From an uncultured Gammaproteobacteria bacterium (lineage in GTDB: Bacteria; Pseudomonadota; Gammaproteobacteria; HyVt-429): DNA of 64,000 nt. Within the stretch, counting starts at the first letter, position 1; each line of letters starts with the position of its first letter. A model generated the notes under the pieces. That model searched no databases. It was not told where the DNA came from and worked only from the letters and a program-made list of their open reading frames with translations. A program made the translations under genes and the position numbers. The stretch is taken from NCBI GenBank assembly GCA_947259975.1, contig CAMYOD010000003.1, forward strand, positions 56,433-120,432, given 5' to 3'. Of this stretch, positions 26,176 through 36,168 are shown one piece after another.

Positions 26176-27281
26176 CGGCGTGGCCGCAGCAGCTTCAGCC
26201 CGGGAATCAACGGCCGGTTGGTGGTGCGGCAGAAAAATACGTAGATGGCGAGGGCGAGAAACAGGGCGTGCACCCACCACATGCCGAGCTGCGGGTCGAT
26301 CTTGCCCTTTTTGATCGCGGCATGGGCATAACCGGAAAGGTTCGCATACACAAAATAGGTCGCAAACGCCAACACGGTACGCCAGAACTGCGCCTGACGC
26401 ACACTGACGTAGGTGAATCCAAGGGCCAGAAATGCCAGCGTCGCTACCGAGATCGGTTTGGCGATGCGCCAGTGAATTTCCGCATAGGCGCGACTGCTCT
26501 CGGTTTTCAATAGCTGGGCCGTGGACATGGCCTTGACCGAGAGTACCGGCGTGGTGGTGGTATTGGGTTTGATGCGCAAGGCATAGGTCTCGAACGCGAG
26601 GATACTGTAATCGCCCTGACCGGGTACCCCTTCATAGCGGCTGCCGTTTTTTAACACCAGGAAACGGTCGCCGGTGGTCTCATCTACATACTGGAACCCC
26701 TTGTTGGCCACCACCACATCTTCCTGCAACAGGCCTCTGGCATAGGCGAAGACATTTTCCAACACATCGCGTTGCTCACCGACCCGTTCCACATAGTACA
26801 CGCCCCGCCCCTGCCAGTCGTTGAACACGCCTGGCACCACGCCACCGAGTTCAACGCTCTTCTTGCTTTCTTCAATAACCTGGCTCGAATAGGCCAGCGC
26901 GCGGGGTCCGTAATAGAGCGAGATCACGGCTACGAGGACCGTAACGATCCCGGCCAGAATCAGCGTCGGGCGTATCAAGCGGGTGAGGCCCACACCGCAG
27001 GCCTGCAAGACGGTGAATTCATTGTCACGGATCCAGCGCCCCAGGACCATCACAATCGCCACATACAGTACCAGGGGCAGGATCAGGTCGAGATAGCTGC
27101 TCACCTTGAGCGTCAAGAGCAGGAACATTTGATCGGTGGGTAACTCGCCGGTGGCGGCCTTGGCGAGAAAGCGCACCAGGCGCACGATCATCAAAATTCC
27201 GACAATGACCAGGGTCACCGCGGCACCGGTCACGCCCACCTCGCGCATAAACGCGCGGTCGATGATCGTCGGCTTATTCAT
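26172..27281 (-). CDS. lptF: LPS export ABC permease LptF
   Basis: 369 residues, same architecture as LptG. N terminus IIDRAFMREVGVTGAAVTLV; helix 3 region YVAIVMVLGRWIRDNEFTVL with conserved Glu; periplasmic domain about 130-270. The start at ATG 27281 (MNKPTIIDRAF) fits the family; the upstream 17 codons to 27332 are unlikely. Divergent from pepA, the standard gammaproteobacterial arrangement. lptFG is translationally coupled. Confidence 0.95.
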   Translation of the reverse strand: MNKPTIIDRAFMREVGVTGAAVTLVIVGILMIVRLVRFLAKAATGELPTDQMFLLLTLKVSSYLDLILPLVLYVAIVMVLGRWIRDNEFTVLQACGVGLTRLIRPTLILAGIVTVLVAVISLYYGPRALAYSSQVIEESKKSVELGGVVPGVFNDWQGRGVYYVERVGEQRDVLENVFAYARGLLQEDVVVANKGFQYVDETTGDRFLVLKNGSRYEGVPGQGDYSILAFETYALRIKPNTTTTPVLSVKAMSTAQLLKTESSRAYAEIHWRIAKPISVATLAFLALGFTYVSVRQAQFWRTVLAFATYFVYANLSGYAHAAIKKGKIDPQLGMWWVHALFLALAIYVFFCRTTNRPLIPGLKLLRPRR

Positions 27282-27489
27282 CGGCGGTACTTTGACAAGG
27301 AGAGGCGGGACATCGGAAAATAGCGGCCGCAAAAAGCACCATGATTTTGCACGTTTCTATCGTCCAATCGCGCTGCGGGCCAGACCCGTGTGCTGGCCCC
27401 GTTTGGTTGACATAGTGCGTCTTAACCCTCGGGCACTATAACATAACGGCCGCAACCCCGGGGGTCGCGCGCCGCATCTGGGAGTAATT

Positions 27490-28983
27490 ATGGATTTCAC
27501 GATCAAGACCGGTGACCCGGCGAAACAACGCGGTGCCTGCGTGGTTGTCGGCGTATTTGAATCGCGCAAACTTTCGCCCGCGGCGGCGGCCATCGACCGG
27601 GCATCCCGTGGCGCGCTTGGCAAGATACTCGCCACCGGTGACATGGACGGCCGCACCGGCCAGACCCTGTTACTGCACCACCTGCCGCGAGTGGCCGCCG
27701 AGCGTGTCCTGTTGGTCGGCTGCGGCAAACAAAAAGATTTTGATATCGGCCGCCTCCGCCAAGCCATGGGCACCACGGCCGCCACCTTGAATACGCTCGG
27801 CACCCGCAACGCCGGCGTGTTCCTGACCGAACTCACTGTGGCCGGCCTCGACACACCGCGCAAGGTACGTCAGGCCGCGGAAGCGGCCTCCGCCGCGGTG
27901 TACCGCTTCGACGAATTGAAAACTGACCCGCCCAAGGTCCGCCACCCGTTACGCAGACTCAATCTGTTCGTGCCCGACCGCAAGGAGGTCGCCGACGCAC
28001 GCATCGCCGCGCGCCAGGGTGGTGCCATCGGCCAGGGGGTGACCCTGGCGCGGGACTTGGGCAATCTGCCCGGCAACATCTGCACCCCCAGCTACCTGGC
28101 CGACCAGGCCCGGGCGCTGGCGGAAGACTATCCGATCCGCACCAAGGTGCTCGAAGAGGCGGACATGAAACGTATGGGCATGGGCGCCTTGTTGTCGGTC
28201 TCCCGTGGCAGCCGCGAACCGGCGAAACTCATCACCATGGAATACAAACAAGGCAAGCGCGGCGACGCACCGGTGGTGCTCGTCGGCAAGGGGCTGACAT
28301 TCGATGCCGGCGGCATCTCCCTGAAACCGGCGGCGAGCATGGATGAGATGAAATTCGACATGTGTGGCGGCGCCAGTGTGTTTGGCGTCCTCAAGGCGAT
28401 CGCGGAAATGGAATTACCCATCAATGTGGTGGGTGTAGTGCCCAGTTCCGAGAATCTGCCCGACGGCGAGGCGAACAAGCCCGGCGACATCGTGACCAGC
28501 ATGTCCGGCAAGACTATCGAAATACTGAATACCGATGCCGAGGGCCGTTTGATCCTGTGCGACGCGCTGACCTACGCGGAACGTTTCAATCCGGAAGTGG
28601 TGATCGACATCGCCACCCTCACCGGCGCCTGCGTCATCGCCCTGGGTGCACAGGCCAGCGGGTTGCTGGGCAACAATCAGGATCTGGTCGACAAATTGAT
28701 CGCCGCCGGCGAATACAGTCATGACCGCGCCTGGCAGCTGCCGTTGTGGAAGGACTATCAGCCGCAGCTCGATACGAATTTTGCCGACATGGCGAATATC
28801 GGCGGGCGTGAGGCGGGCACTATTACCGCCGCCTGTTTCCTGGCCCGCTTTACCGAAAAAATGAAATGGGCCCACCTGGATATTGCCGGCACCGCCTGGA
28901 ACCAAGGCAAGGAGAAAGGCGGCACCGGGCGACCGGTACCGCTGCTGACCCAGTTTTTGATCGAGCGCGCCACGCAACAATAG
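27490..28983 (+). CDS. pepA: Leucyl aminopeptidase PepA
   Basis: 497 residues, full-length M17 leucine aminopeptidase (hexameric, two-metal). Metal- and catalysis-bearing motifs: VGKGLTFDAGGISLKPAAS with the catalytic Lys and metal Asp (near 264-275), FDMCGGASVFG, and NTDAEGRLILCDAL near 349. PepA also binds DNA in E. coli (carAB, XerCD). First gene of pepA-holC-x-valS, 23 bp before holC. Confidence 0.96.
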   Translation: MDFTIKTGDPAKQRGACVVVGVFESRKLSPAAAAIDRASRGALGKILATGDMDGRTGQTLLLHHLPRVAAERVLLVGCGKQKDFDIGRLRQAMGTTAATLNTLGTRNAGVFLTELTVAGLDTPRKVRQAAEAASAAVYRFDELKTDPPKVRHPLRRLNLFVPDRKEVADARIAARQGGAIGQGVTLARDLGNLPGNICTPSYLADQARALAEDYPIRTKVLEEADMKRMGMGALLSVSRGSREPAKLITMEYKQGKRGDAPVVLVGKGLTFDAGGISLKPAASMDEMKFDMCGGASVFGVLKAIAEMELPINVVGVVPSSENLPDGEANKPGDIVTSMSGKTIEILNTDAEGRLILCDALTYAERFNPEVVIDIATLTGACVIALGAQASGLLGNNQDLVDKLIAAGEYSHDRAWQLPLWKDYQPQLDTNFADMANIGGREAGTITAACFLARFTEKMKWAHLDIAGTAWNQGKEKGGTGRPVPLLTQFLIERATQQ

Positions 28984-29006
28984 AATAAGCTGTCTTTCGG
29001 ATTCAA

Positions 29007-29444
29007 ATGACCCGCGTCGATTTCTATCTCATCCAGAACCCGGCCAGCCACGGCAAGCACCGACTCGCCTGCCGGCTGGCGGATAAGGCCTACCGGCTGG
29101 GACACCACATCTACATGCTCACCGGCAGCGCGGCAGAATCCGCCGCTCTCGACGAGCTGCTGTGGACCCAGGGGCAGACCACATTCGTGCCCCATGAGGT
29201 GCATACCGAGGGTGCGACCTCCACCGCGGACGTGCCGGTGGTGATCGGTCACGGGGAGCCGCCGACGGGCCTCGATAACGTGTTGATCAGCCTGAGCGCT
29301 GAGATTCCGGCGTTTTTCAGCCGCTTCGAGCGGGTCGCGGAGGTGGTCGGGGCGGAGGCTGCCGACAAAGAAAAGGCCCGCGAACGGTTCCGCTTTTACC
29401 GGGATCGGGGTTATGCTCTAAATACACACGAGCTCACGGTCTAA
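29007..29444 (+). CDS. holC: DNA polymerase III chi subunit HolC
   Basis: 145 residues. RVDFYLIQNPASHGKHRLACRL is the typical chi N terminus; WTQGQTTFVPH and FSRFERVAEVV follow in family order. Chi links the clamp loader to SSB. Its TAA stop shares one base with the next ATG (29444), so the two are coupled. Confidence 0.92.
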   Translation: MTRVDFYLIQNPASHGKHRLACRLADKAYRLGHHIYMLTGSAAESAALDELLWTQGQTTFVPHEVHTEGATSTADVPVVIGHGEPPTGLDNVLISLSAEIPAFFSRFERVAEVVGAEAADKEKARERFRFYRDRGYALNTHELTV

Positions 29445-30274
29445 TGTTCGGTCGGCGAAAATCCTTATTTAATCGTGGCGACGAGCCCGAATCCTCCGAC
29501 AAGGATGCCTTGGCGGACACGCTCAAATCGCTGCAGGAACTGATCAAGGACGTCGATCCGGAAGAAGTTGATGCGGATGTCGGCGCGCCGCAGGCGGCCG
29601 CTGCCGGCGAGGGCACGGAAAACGCCGCGTCGGCAGCCCAATCAACGGCACCGACAACCTCCACGCGAACCGCCTCCGAGGGTGACGAATGGGACGTGAT
29701 CACGCCCCCGGGCGGCATCGCGCAGCGTTCCCTGTTCGAGGCCCAGGAAAACGCCCCCGCCGCGAACCTGGAACTGGACGAGGACGGTATTCCGTTGCTC
29801 AGTGATGTCGTGATGTCAAACGCCGGCCCGAGCGCCGCGGCGACGTCGTCCACTGCGCGCATCGACCCGGAACCCGAGGCGGAATTCCCGCCCAAGCCCG
29901 AGGCGGCACCCAAGATCTCGCCGGCCGCCGCCCAGTTGTCGATCGGCGCTGCCATCGCCGAACATCTTGAATCGGTGCGCGAAACCGAGGAGACCGGCGC
30001 GACCGCGGCAGGCGACGGCGGCGAAACCGTCCCGGAGACCGCTCCCGCGCCCGCCCCGGTGACCACCGAAACCGCAAGCATCGCGTTCGATCGCGGTTCT
30101 ATTCCGCTGGTAGCCGATGAAATCATCGACATTCTGGATCGGCGCTTGCGCGACACCACCGGACAGCCTCTGGATACGGAAACCCGCAGCACATTGCGCA
30201 CAAGCCTGTTTACCGCACTGCAGGATTGGGCGGCGGCCACGGAAACCCGGCTGCGCGACACCAGCAAGCATTAA
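29444..30274 (+). CDS. Acidic, low-complexity protein between holC and valS
   Basis: 276 residues, rich in Ala, Glu, Asp, Pro and Thr and probably disordered from about 40 to 200. A more ordered C terminus (about 210-270: FDRGSIPLVADEIIDILDRR then helical RSTLRTSLFTALQDW) looks like the conserved part. No signal peptide or membrane segment. Proteins of this kind sit between holC and valS in related bacteria as far as I recall; no function known. One-base overlap with holC. Confidence 0.7.
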   Translation: MFGRRKSLFNRGDEPESSDKDALADTLKSLQELIKDVDPEEVDADVGAPQAAAAGEGTENAASAAQSTAPTTSTRTASEGDEWDVITPPGGIAQRSLFEAQENAPAANLELDEDGIPLLSDVVMSNAGPSAAATSSTARIDPEPEAEFPPKPEAAPKISPAAAQLSIGAAIAEHLESVRETEETGATAAGDGGETVPETAPAPAPVTTETASIAFDRGSIPLVADEIIDILDRRLRDTTGQPLDTETRSTLRTSLFTALQDWAAATETRLRDTSKH

Positions 30275-30334
30275 TCACCAGCCATATATTCAAGGTGCGG
30301 CCACGGCAGCGAACCGTGGCACGCAAATCGACGT

Positions 30335-33084
30335 ATGAGTACAGAAGACTTCGCCAAAACCTTCGACCCGCATGCCGTCGAGGAGCATATCTATGCGGCC
30401 TGGGAGGCCGCCGACGCCTTCGGCCCCAGCGGCCAGGGCGCGTCCTACTGCATCATGATCCCGCCGCCGAATGTGACCGGCAGCCTGCACATGGGGCATG
30501 CCTTCCAGGACACCATCATGGACGGGCTGATTCGTTACCATCGCATGCGTGGCGACAACACCTTGTGGCAGGCGGGCTCGGATCACGCCGGCATCGCCAC
30601 ACAGATGGTGGTGGAGCGACAGCTGGCGGCGGAAGGCAAGAGCCGCCATGACCTGGGCCGGGAGGCCTTCGTCGAACGCATTTGGGACTGGAAGCAGCAC
30701 TCCGGCGGCACCATCACCCAACAGTTGCGCCGCATGGGGGCATCCCTCGACTGGTCGCGGGAACGCTTCACCATGGATGCCGGCCTGTCCGACGCCGTGC
30801 GCGAGGTCTTCGTGCGACTCTACGACGAAGGACTGATCTATCGCGGCAAACGCCTGGTGAACTGGGACCCGGTACTGCACACCGCGGTGTCCGATCTGGA
30901 AGTGGTCTCGGCGGAAGAAGACGGTCATCTGTGGCACATCCGTTACCCGCTGGCGGACGGCTCCGGTCACCTCACCGTCGCCACCACCCGTCCCGAGACC
31001 ATGCTGGGAGATGCCGCGGTGGCGGTGCACCCGGACGACGCGCGCTATCAACATCTGATCGGCAAGGAACCGACGACTACGTGGACCCGGAATTCGGTTC
31101 CGGCTGCGTGAAGATTACTCCCGCGCACGACTTCAATGACTACGAGATCGGGCTGCGCCACGACCTGGCCATGATCAACGTACTCACGGTTGATGCCAGC
31201 ATCGAGCTGCCGGACACGCCCTATCATGGCCTCGACCGTTACGCCGCGCGCGAGCGAATCGTTGCCGATCTCGAAGCCCGCGACCTGGTGGAGAAGATCG
31301 ACGATCACAAACTCATGGTACCGCGGGGCGACCGCTCCCATGCGGTAGTGGAACCCTACCTCACCGACCAGTGGTACGTGAAAATCGCACCGCTGGCGGA
31401 ACCGGCCATCAAAGCCGTGGCAGACGGACGCATCCGCTTCGTGCCGGAAAACTGGTCCAAGACCTATTTCGAATGGATGAACAACATCCAGGACTGGTGT
31501 ATCTCGCGCCAGATCTGGTGGGGTCATCGCATTCCCGCCTGGTATGACGAGGCGGGCAATGTCTATGTCGCCGACGACGAGGCCGCGGTGCGCGCCAAGT
31601 ATAAACTGGGCGAAGACATAACGTTGCGCCAGGATGATGACGTGCTCGATACCTGGTTCTCCTCCGCCCTGTGGCCCTTCTCCACCCTGGGCTGGCCGCA
31701 GGCAACGCCGGAGCTCAAGACCTTCTATCCCACCAGCGTGCTGGTTACCGGCTTCGACATCATTTTCTTCTGGGTCGCGCGCATGATCATGATGGGACTC
31801 AAATTCATGGACGACGTGCCCTTTGATGAGGTCTATATTCACGGCCTGGTGCGCGATGCGCACGGCAACAAGATGTCCAAGTCCAAGGGCAATATCCTTG
31901 ATCCCCTCGACCTTATCGATGGCATTGAGCTGGAGCCCCTGATAAAAAAGCGCACCACCGGGCTCATGCAACCGCAGATGGCGCCGGCGATCGAGAAGGC
32001 GACGCGCAAGGAATTCCCTGACGGCATCCCGGCCTACGGTACCGATGCCCTGCGCTTCACCTTCGCCAGCCTCGCCACCCAGGGCCGCGACATCCGCTTC
32101 GACCTGGGCCGCATCGAAGGTTACCGCAACTTCTGCAACAAACTCTGGAACGCTTCCCGCTATGTGTACATGAACGCCGCGGACGAGGACTGCGGCGCGG
32201 AAGGTGGTGAGATCGACCGGACCCTGGCGGAACGTTGGATCGATTCGCGCTTGCAGCAAGTGACCGCCGAGATCAGTGAGTCCATCGACGCCTACCGCTT
32301 CGACCTGGCGGCGCAAACGGTGTATCAATTCGTCTGGGATGAATACTGCAGTTGGTATATCGAGCTGTCCAAGGTTGTGCTCTACGACGAGACCAGCAGC
32401 GCGGAACTCCTGCGCGGCACGCGCCAGACCCTGGTGCGAGCACTGGAAACCGTTCTGCGTCTGTTACATCCGATCATGCCCTTCATCACCGAGGAGCTCT
32501 GGCGCAAGGTCGCGCCCCTGGCGGGTGTCGCGGGCGACAGCATCATCCAGCAACCCTACCCGCTCGCGGACGATTCGCTCATCGACGCCGACGCCATCGC
32601 CGAAATGGAATGGGTCATGGCGGTGATCGCCGGCGTGCGCAACATTCGCGGCGAAATGAACATCGCGCCCTCGAAACCGTTGCCGGTGCTGCTGCAGGAC
32701 GCTGCGGACCGCGATATCGCCTACCTGGAACACAACCTCGCCTACCTTACCCAGTTGGCACGACTCGCGGACGTCACAGTGCTGGAAACCGGCGCCGCGG
32801 CGCCCGAATCCGCCACTGCGTTGGTGGGTAACATGAAGGTGTTGGTGCCCCTCGGCGGTTTAATCGATGTCGCTGCGGAACGGGAGCGCCTCGATCGCGA
32901 ACTGGACAAGACCGGAAAGGAACTGGAGCGCTCGCAGAAAAAACTCGCCAACGCCAACTTCGTCGATCGTGCGCCGGCCGAGGTGGTGGAAAAGGAACAT
33001 GCTCGGGTCGCGGAACTTGAAACCGCGCTGACCAATCTAACCGCGCAACGGCAACGGCTCAAACAACTCCAGCCCGACGCGTAG
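30335..33084 (+). pseudogene. valS: Valyl-tRNA synthetase gene with internal frameshifting deletion
   Basis: Codes for ValRS (class Ia; charges tRNA-Val) in two frames: 30335-31069 (about 245 residues, HIGH-type motif [14 protein letters not shown] near 45) and 31072-33084 (670 residues from [20 protein letters not shown], with [13 protein letters not shown], the anticodon-binding domain and the C-terminal coiled coil). At 31067-31072 the protein passes from HLIGKE directly to DDYVDPE. ValRS normally has about 14 more residues here (the LPL...IPI segment of the editing domain), so roughly 43 nt (1 mod 3) are missing. Everything else is intact, which favours an assembly error or a very recent mutation. 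valS is normally essential. Confidence 0.85.
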
Positions 33085-33353
33085 ATCGCGCGCTTTCCCC
33101 ACCCTGGCGTGGGACGTAGAATGGTCGGGAACGAACACCGTCGAGGGAAAACCATGGTGCCCGGACGCCCCATGCGACAAGCCATTCCACCGTCGGCCCC
33201 AACGAGGGGCCCCACTCCTCTGTTTTCGGACCGACCTGGCGCGGGAAACGATCAATATTCCATTGCTGTACGTGTTATACGGAATCTTTCCGCGTTACAA
33301 CACGGAGACTTTCCGTCTGCTCGTTGTTATGTGTTCTATTAAACGGAGATAAC

Positions 33354-33716
33354 ATGAAAATATTGATTAATGTGATTTTGGCCATCCTAGTATTTTTAGC
33401 TGTCTTGGCCGGAATTACAAAAATAATGCTCATGCAACAGGATGTAGAATTGTTTGGTAAATATGGCTTTACCAATTCAATTTTAATTGCATATGGCGTT
33501 GTCCAACTATTCGGCGGGATATTGCTGGTACTACCGAAAACTAGAATTGCTGGGGCGATTCTCGTTGCAATCAGCTTCTTAATATCAGCTGTGGTACTCG
33601 CAATGGAAGGTAATGTTCCAGTTACTATTGTTACGTTAGTTTGTGTACTATTGTTAGGGTTTATTATACAGCAGTCTCTTATCAGAGCGGCTCCGCCGCC
33701 AACTGAAACGCAGTAG
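33354..33716 (+). CDS. Small membrane protein, DoxX-like
   Basis: 120 residues, four hydrophobic segments. The N-terminal pattern FLAVLAGITKIM followed by FGKYGFTNSI resembles DoxX/DoxX-like proteins, whose role is unclear. The gene is strikingly AT-rich against its surroundings, with many ATT, AAA and TTA codons, a sign of horizontal transfer. ATG at 33354 with GGAG 6 nt upstream; the 10 upstream codons of the longer frame are not needed. Confidence 0.55.
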   Translation: MKILINVILAILVFLAVLAGITKIMLMQQDVELFGKYGFTNSILIAYGVVQLFGGILLVLPKTRIAGAILVAISFLISAVVLAMEGNVPVTIVTLVCVLLLGFIIQQSLIRAAPPPTETQ

Positions 33717-33754
33717 TCAGACCGACTGAACTAACCAGGATGGGGCGGTGATCA

Positions 33755-33952
33755 ATGACACGACGATGTCTTGTTTACGCGCTATTTGGATTTATGCTTG
33801 GCTGTTCGGGGGACGCTGCCGACACGAACGAGGGACAGGTTCAAGATCGTGTGTTCGGCGCGCAAATCGAGGCTATCGATAAAGCCAAAGCAGTAGAGCA
33901 GACCATCCTAGATGCTGCAGCAAAACGGCGGCAAGCGATCGAGGATCGGTAA
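33755..33952 (+). CDS. Small putative lipoprotein
   Basis: 65 residues. Signal peptide with lipobox LGCS (MTRRCLVYALFGFMLGCS), predicting a mature lipoprotein of about 48 residues after Cys18. The mature part is a charged helix (FGAQIEAIDKAKAVEQTILDAAAKRRQAIED). I have seen similar short proteins in gammaproteobacterial genomes, but no function is known. It follows the DoxX-like gene by 38 bp. Confidence 0.6.
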   Translation: MTRRCLVYALFGFMLGCSGDAADTNEGQVQDRVFGAQIEAIDKAKAVEQTILDAAAKRRQAIEDR

Positions 33953-33958
33953 GAATCC

Positions 33959-34008
33959 GGGTCAGGAAATAATTAGCGCGCATATTAGAGAATATTGTTC
34001 TCTGACCC
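33959..34008. repeat. 50-bp palindromic element with GGGTCAG/CTGACCC ends
   Basis: GGGTCAG at 33959-33965 and CTGACCC at 34002-34008; the inner bases continue the imperfect symmetry (GGAAATAATTA against AATATTGTTCT). Ends resemble those of the 4293-4333 palindrome and the MITE. It starts 7 bp after the lipoprotein stop and could also work as a hairpin for that transcript. Confidence 0.5.
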
Positions 34009-34207
34009 GCATTTCTAACGAAATCTCAGGTATACTCCGTCGTCAAGCTCTGGTGCACTTCGGTCTGCACCTGTTTTCAGCGCGCTAATCCCTCCCGATT
34101 CGCCTCGAAACACACAGTTTCCGCCTAGACCGGCCCAAGGCATATGTCCAAACATGTGTATCGGGTAGTAGGCCGATCCCCTTACATAGTTTGGAGAACA
34201 TCGTCGC

Positions 34208-35500
34208 ATGTCATTTGAATCCCTCGGCCTCCGGGCCGAATTGCTCCGTGCGGTAGCCGACAAAGGCTATCGCGAGCCCACCCCGATACAAATCCAGGCC
34301 ATCCCGCCTATTCTCGAAGGCCGTGACATCATGGGTGGCGCACAGACGGGTACGGGCAAAACCGCCGGTTTCACCCTGCCACTACTACAAAGATTGATGG
34401 CATCCGGCGATCCGGAAAACGGCCGTCGCGTTATCCGCACCCTGGTGCTAACCCCAACCCGCGAACTCGCCGCCCAAGTGGGCGAGAGTGTGGAATCCTA
34501 TGGCAAGTACCTGCCTCTGCAGTCCACCGTGATCTTCGGCGGCGTGAAAATCAACCCGCAAATTCAGCGGCTGCGCAAGGGTGTCGACATCCTGGTCGCC
34601 ACGCCGGGACGCTTGCTGGATCACGTCGGTCAGAAGACCGTCGACCTTTCGCAGGTGGATATCCTGGTGCTCGACGAAGCCGACCGCATGCTCGACATGG
34701 GGTTTATTCGCGACATTCGCAAGGTGCTCGCCCTGTTACCCAAACAGAAACAGACCTTATTGTTCTCGGCCACCTTCTCGGACGAAATCAAACGCCTGGC
34801 CGATGATCTGCTCAACGCACCGGCCCTGATTGAAGTCGCACGGCGCAATACCGCCGCCGAAAGTGTCACCCAGGTCGTGCATCCGGTCGACAAAAGCCGT
34901 AAACGCGAACTGCTTGCCTATCTGGTGGGTTCGAACGACTGGCAACAGGTGCTGGTGTTTACCCGTACCAAGCACGGTGCCAACCGGCTTTGCAAACAAC
35001 TCCATACCGATGGCATCACCGCGGCCGCGATTCATGGCAACAAGAGCCAGGGCGCGCGCACCCGGGCGCTGGCGGATTTTAAGGCCGGCCAGGTGCGGGT
35101 TCTGGTGGCCACGGATATTGCCGCGCGCGGACTGGACATCGATCAGTTGCCACATGTGGTGAACTTCGAATTACCCAACGTCGCGGAAGACTACGTCCAC
35201 CGCATTGGCCGCACGGGGCGTGCCGGCAATGAGGGCGAAGCCATGTCGCTGGTATGCGTCGATGAGCTGATGTTGCTCAAGGACATCGAGCGTCTGGTAA
35301 AACGTGATATCCCCAAGGACGTGGTTGAGGGTTTTGAGCCCGATCCTTCCATCAAAGCGGAACCCCTACACAAGGGGCGCGGCGGACAGCAACGGCCCGC
35401 CGGCAAAAGAACGGCATCTCGCCGCAACAACCCGCGCGCGAACTACAAGGGGCGCTCGAACAATCAGAGCCGATCGGGTAACCGCGCGCGTCACGGTTGA
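34208..35500 (+). CDS. rhlE: DEAD-box RNA helicase RhlE
   Basis: 430 residues. Motifs in order: Q motif ([20 protein letters not shown]), AQTGTGKT (I), PTRELAAQ (Ia), TPGRLLD (Ib), DEAD (II), SAT (III), then [13 protein letters not shown] (V) and HRIGRTGR (VI). The C-terminal tail (about 385-430) is basic, with Arg, Gly and Asn, typical of RhlE. ATP-dependent RNA unwinding in ribosome assembly and mRNA decay, often cold-linked. Its leader (34009-34207) contains no gene. Confidence 0.94.
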   Translation: MSFESLGLRAELLRAVADKGYREPTPIQIQAIPPILEGRDIMGGAQTGTGKTAGFTLPLLQRLMASGDPENGRRVIRTLVLTPTRELAAQVGESVESYGKYLPLQSTVIFGGVKINPQIQRLRKGVDILVATPGRLLDHVGQKTVDLSQVDILVLDEADRMLDMGFIRDIRKVLALLPKQKQTLLFSATFSDEIKRLADDLLNAPALIEVARRNTAAESVTQVVHPVDKSRKRELLAYLVGSNDWQQVLVFTRTKHGANRLCKQLHTDGITAAAIHGNKSQGARTRALADFKAGQVRVLVATDIAARGLDIDQLPHVVNFELPNVAEDYVHRIGRTGRAGNEGEAMSLVCVDELMLLKDIERLVKRDIPKDVVEGFEPDPSIKAEPLHKGRGGQQRPAGKRTASRRNNPRANYKGRSNNQSRSGNRARHG

Positions 35501-35553
35501 CAGAATAAGGCCCCCGCTCGTTTGGCTCCGGCCTCTTTCGATGGTAAATGCCT

Positions 35554-35762
35554 TTAGTTCTTGAGGCGGTATCCCGTCTTGAAGATCCACCCTATCGTCA
35601 AAAGGCAGAGCAACATGAACACGAAGATCATGCTCACGTTTATGGCGACGTTTACATCGGCGACGCCGTAGAAACTCCAGCGAAAACCACTGATCAGTTA
35701 GACCGCCGGGTTGAATAACGTGAGCTTTTGCCAAAATGGTGGCAGCACGTTTGCGTTGGTCG
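35554..35762 (-). pseudogene. 3' remnant of an ABC-2 transporter permease (YadH-like)
   Basis: Conceptual translation on the minus strand gives VLPPFWQKLTLFNPAV, then a TAA (35698-35700) where Tyr is expected, then LISGFRWSFYGVADV and a final hydrophobic helix ending in GYRLKN and a true stop at 35554-35556. This is the conserved C terminus of YadH-type ABC-2 permeases. Only about 70 of some 250 residues remain, and the 5' side is cut at the TfoX remnant. Confidence 0.7.
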
Positions 35763-35976
35763 CTGACGACACGCTCTATCTAAAAGCGGACACCGTCTCC
35801 GCAGGCGAATTTATTCGCCTTAATCTCACGCCGTTCAAGTACCGAAAAGGCGCCAAGCTCGTGACGATGTCCTAATTCATGGCGCCCGAACAGATGCTCG
35901 ATGATCCTGCGCAGCGCGACACTGGGCCGAGCTGGCTTTCGACGCCGCCCTGCGCGCGAAAAAACCACATCGCTAG
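35750..35976 (+). pseudogene. Remnant of a TfoX N-terminal-domain protein
   Basis: The frame from 35750 reads FALVADDTLYLKADTVSAGEF...LTPFKYRKGAKLVTMS, the core of the TfoX_N domain. A TAA at 35873-35875 stands where MSY normally continues, then FMAPEQMLDDPAQ. After a frameshift near 35910 it continues RHWAELAFDAALRAKK to a TAG at 35974-35976. N-terminal residues are missing. Two inactivating lesions make it a clear pseudogene. Confidence 0.7.
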
Positions 35977-36168
35977 TACGGCGCCTACAAATCTCGGCCA
36001 CGGGTGTCGGCGCTCGAGACCGGTATTCGCTGACCTGCGCGGCAGCCGCGGCTCGCGGCGAATCACAGCAACTACGGGTCCTTTTCGAATCTACCTTGTC
36101 GCGGCGCGGCCCATCGGCTATACCTATTACTTACTAGAATCAATGCCATAGCAGTAACGGAGGATCCA

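Larger units (their letters stand above)
35501..36168. other. Gene-poor region with two decayed genes
   Basis: 668 bp. Contains the 3' remnant of an ABC-2 permease gene (minus, 35554-35762) abutting a TfoX N-domain remnant (plus, 35750-35976). No coding signal was found from 35977 to the next ATG at 36169. Confidence 0.6.

Noticed and set aside
29444-30274. Minus-strand Ser/Ala-rich 277-codon frame as the real gene
   Set aside because: The plus-strand frame is coupled to holC by a TAATG overlap and has a conserved-looking C terminus; the minus frame has neither.
31048-32328. Minus-strand 426-codon frame opposite valS
   Set aside because: Shadow of the conserved ValRS coding strand.
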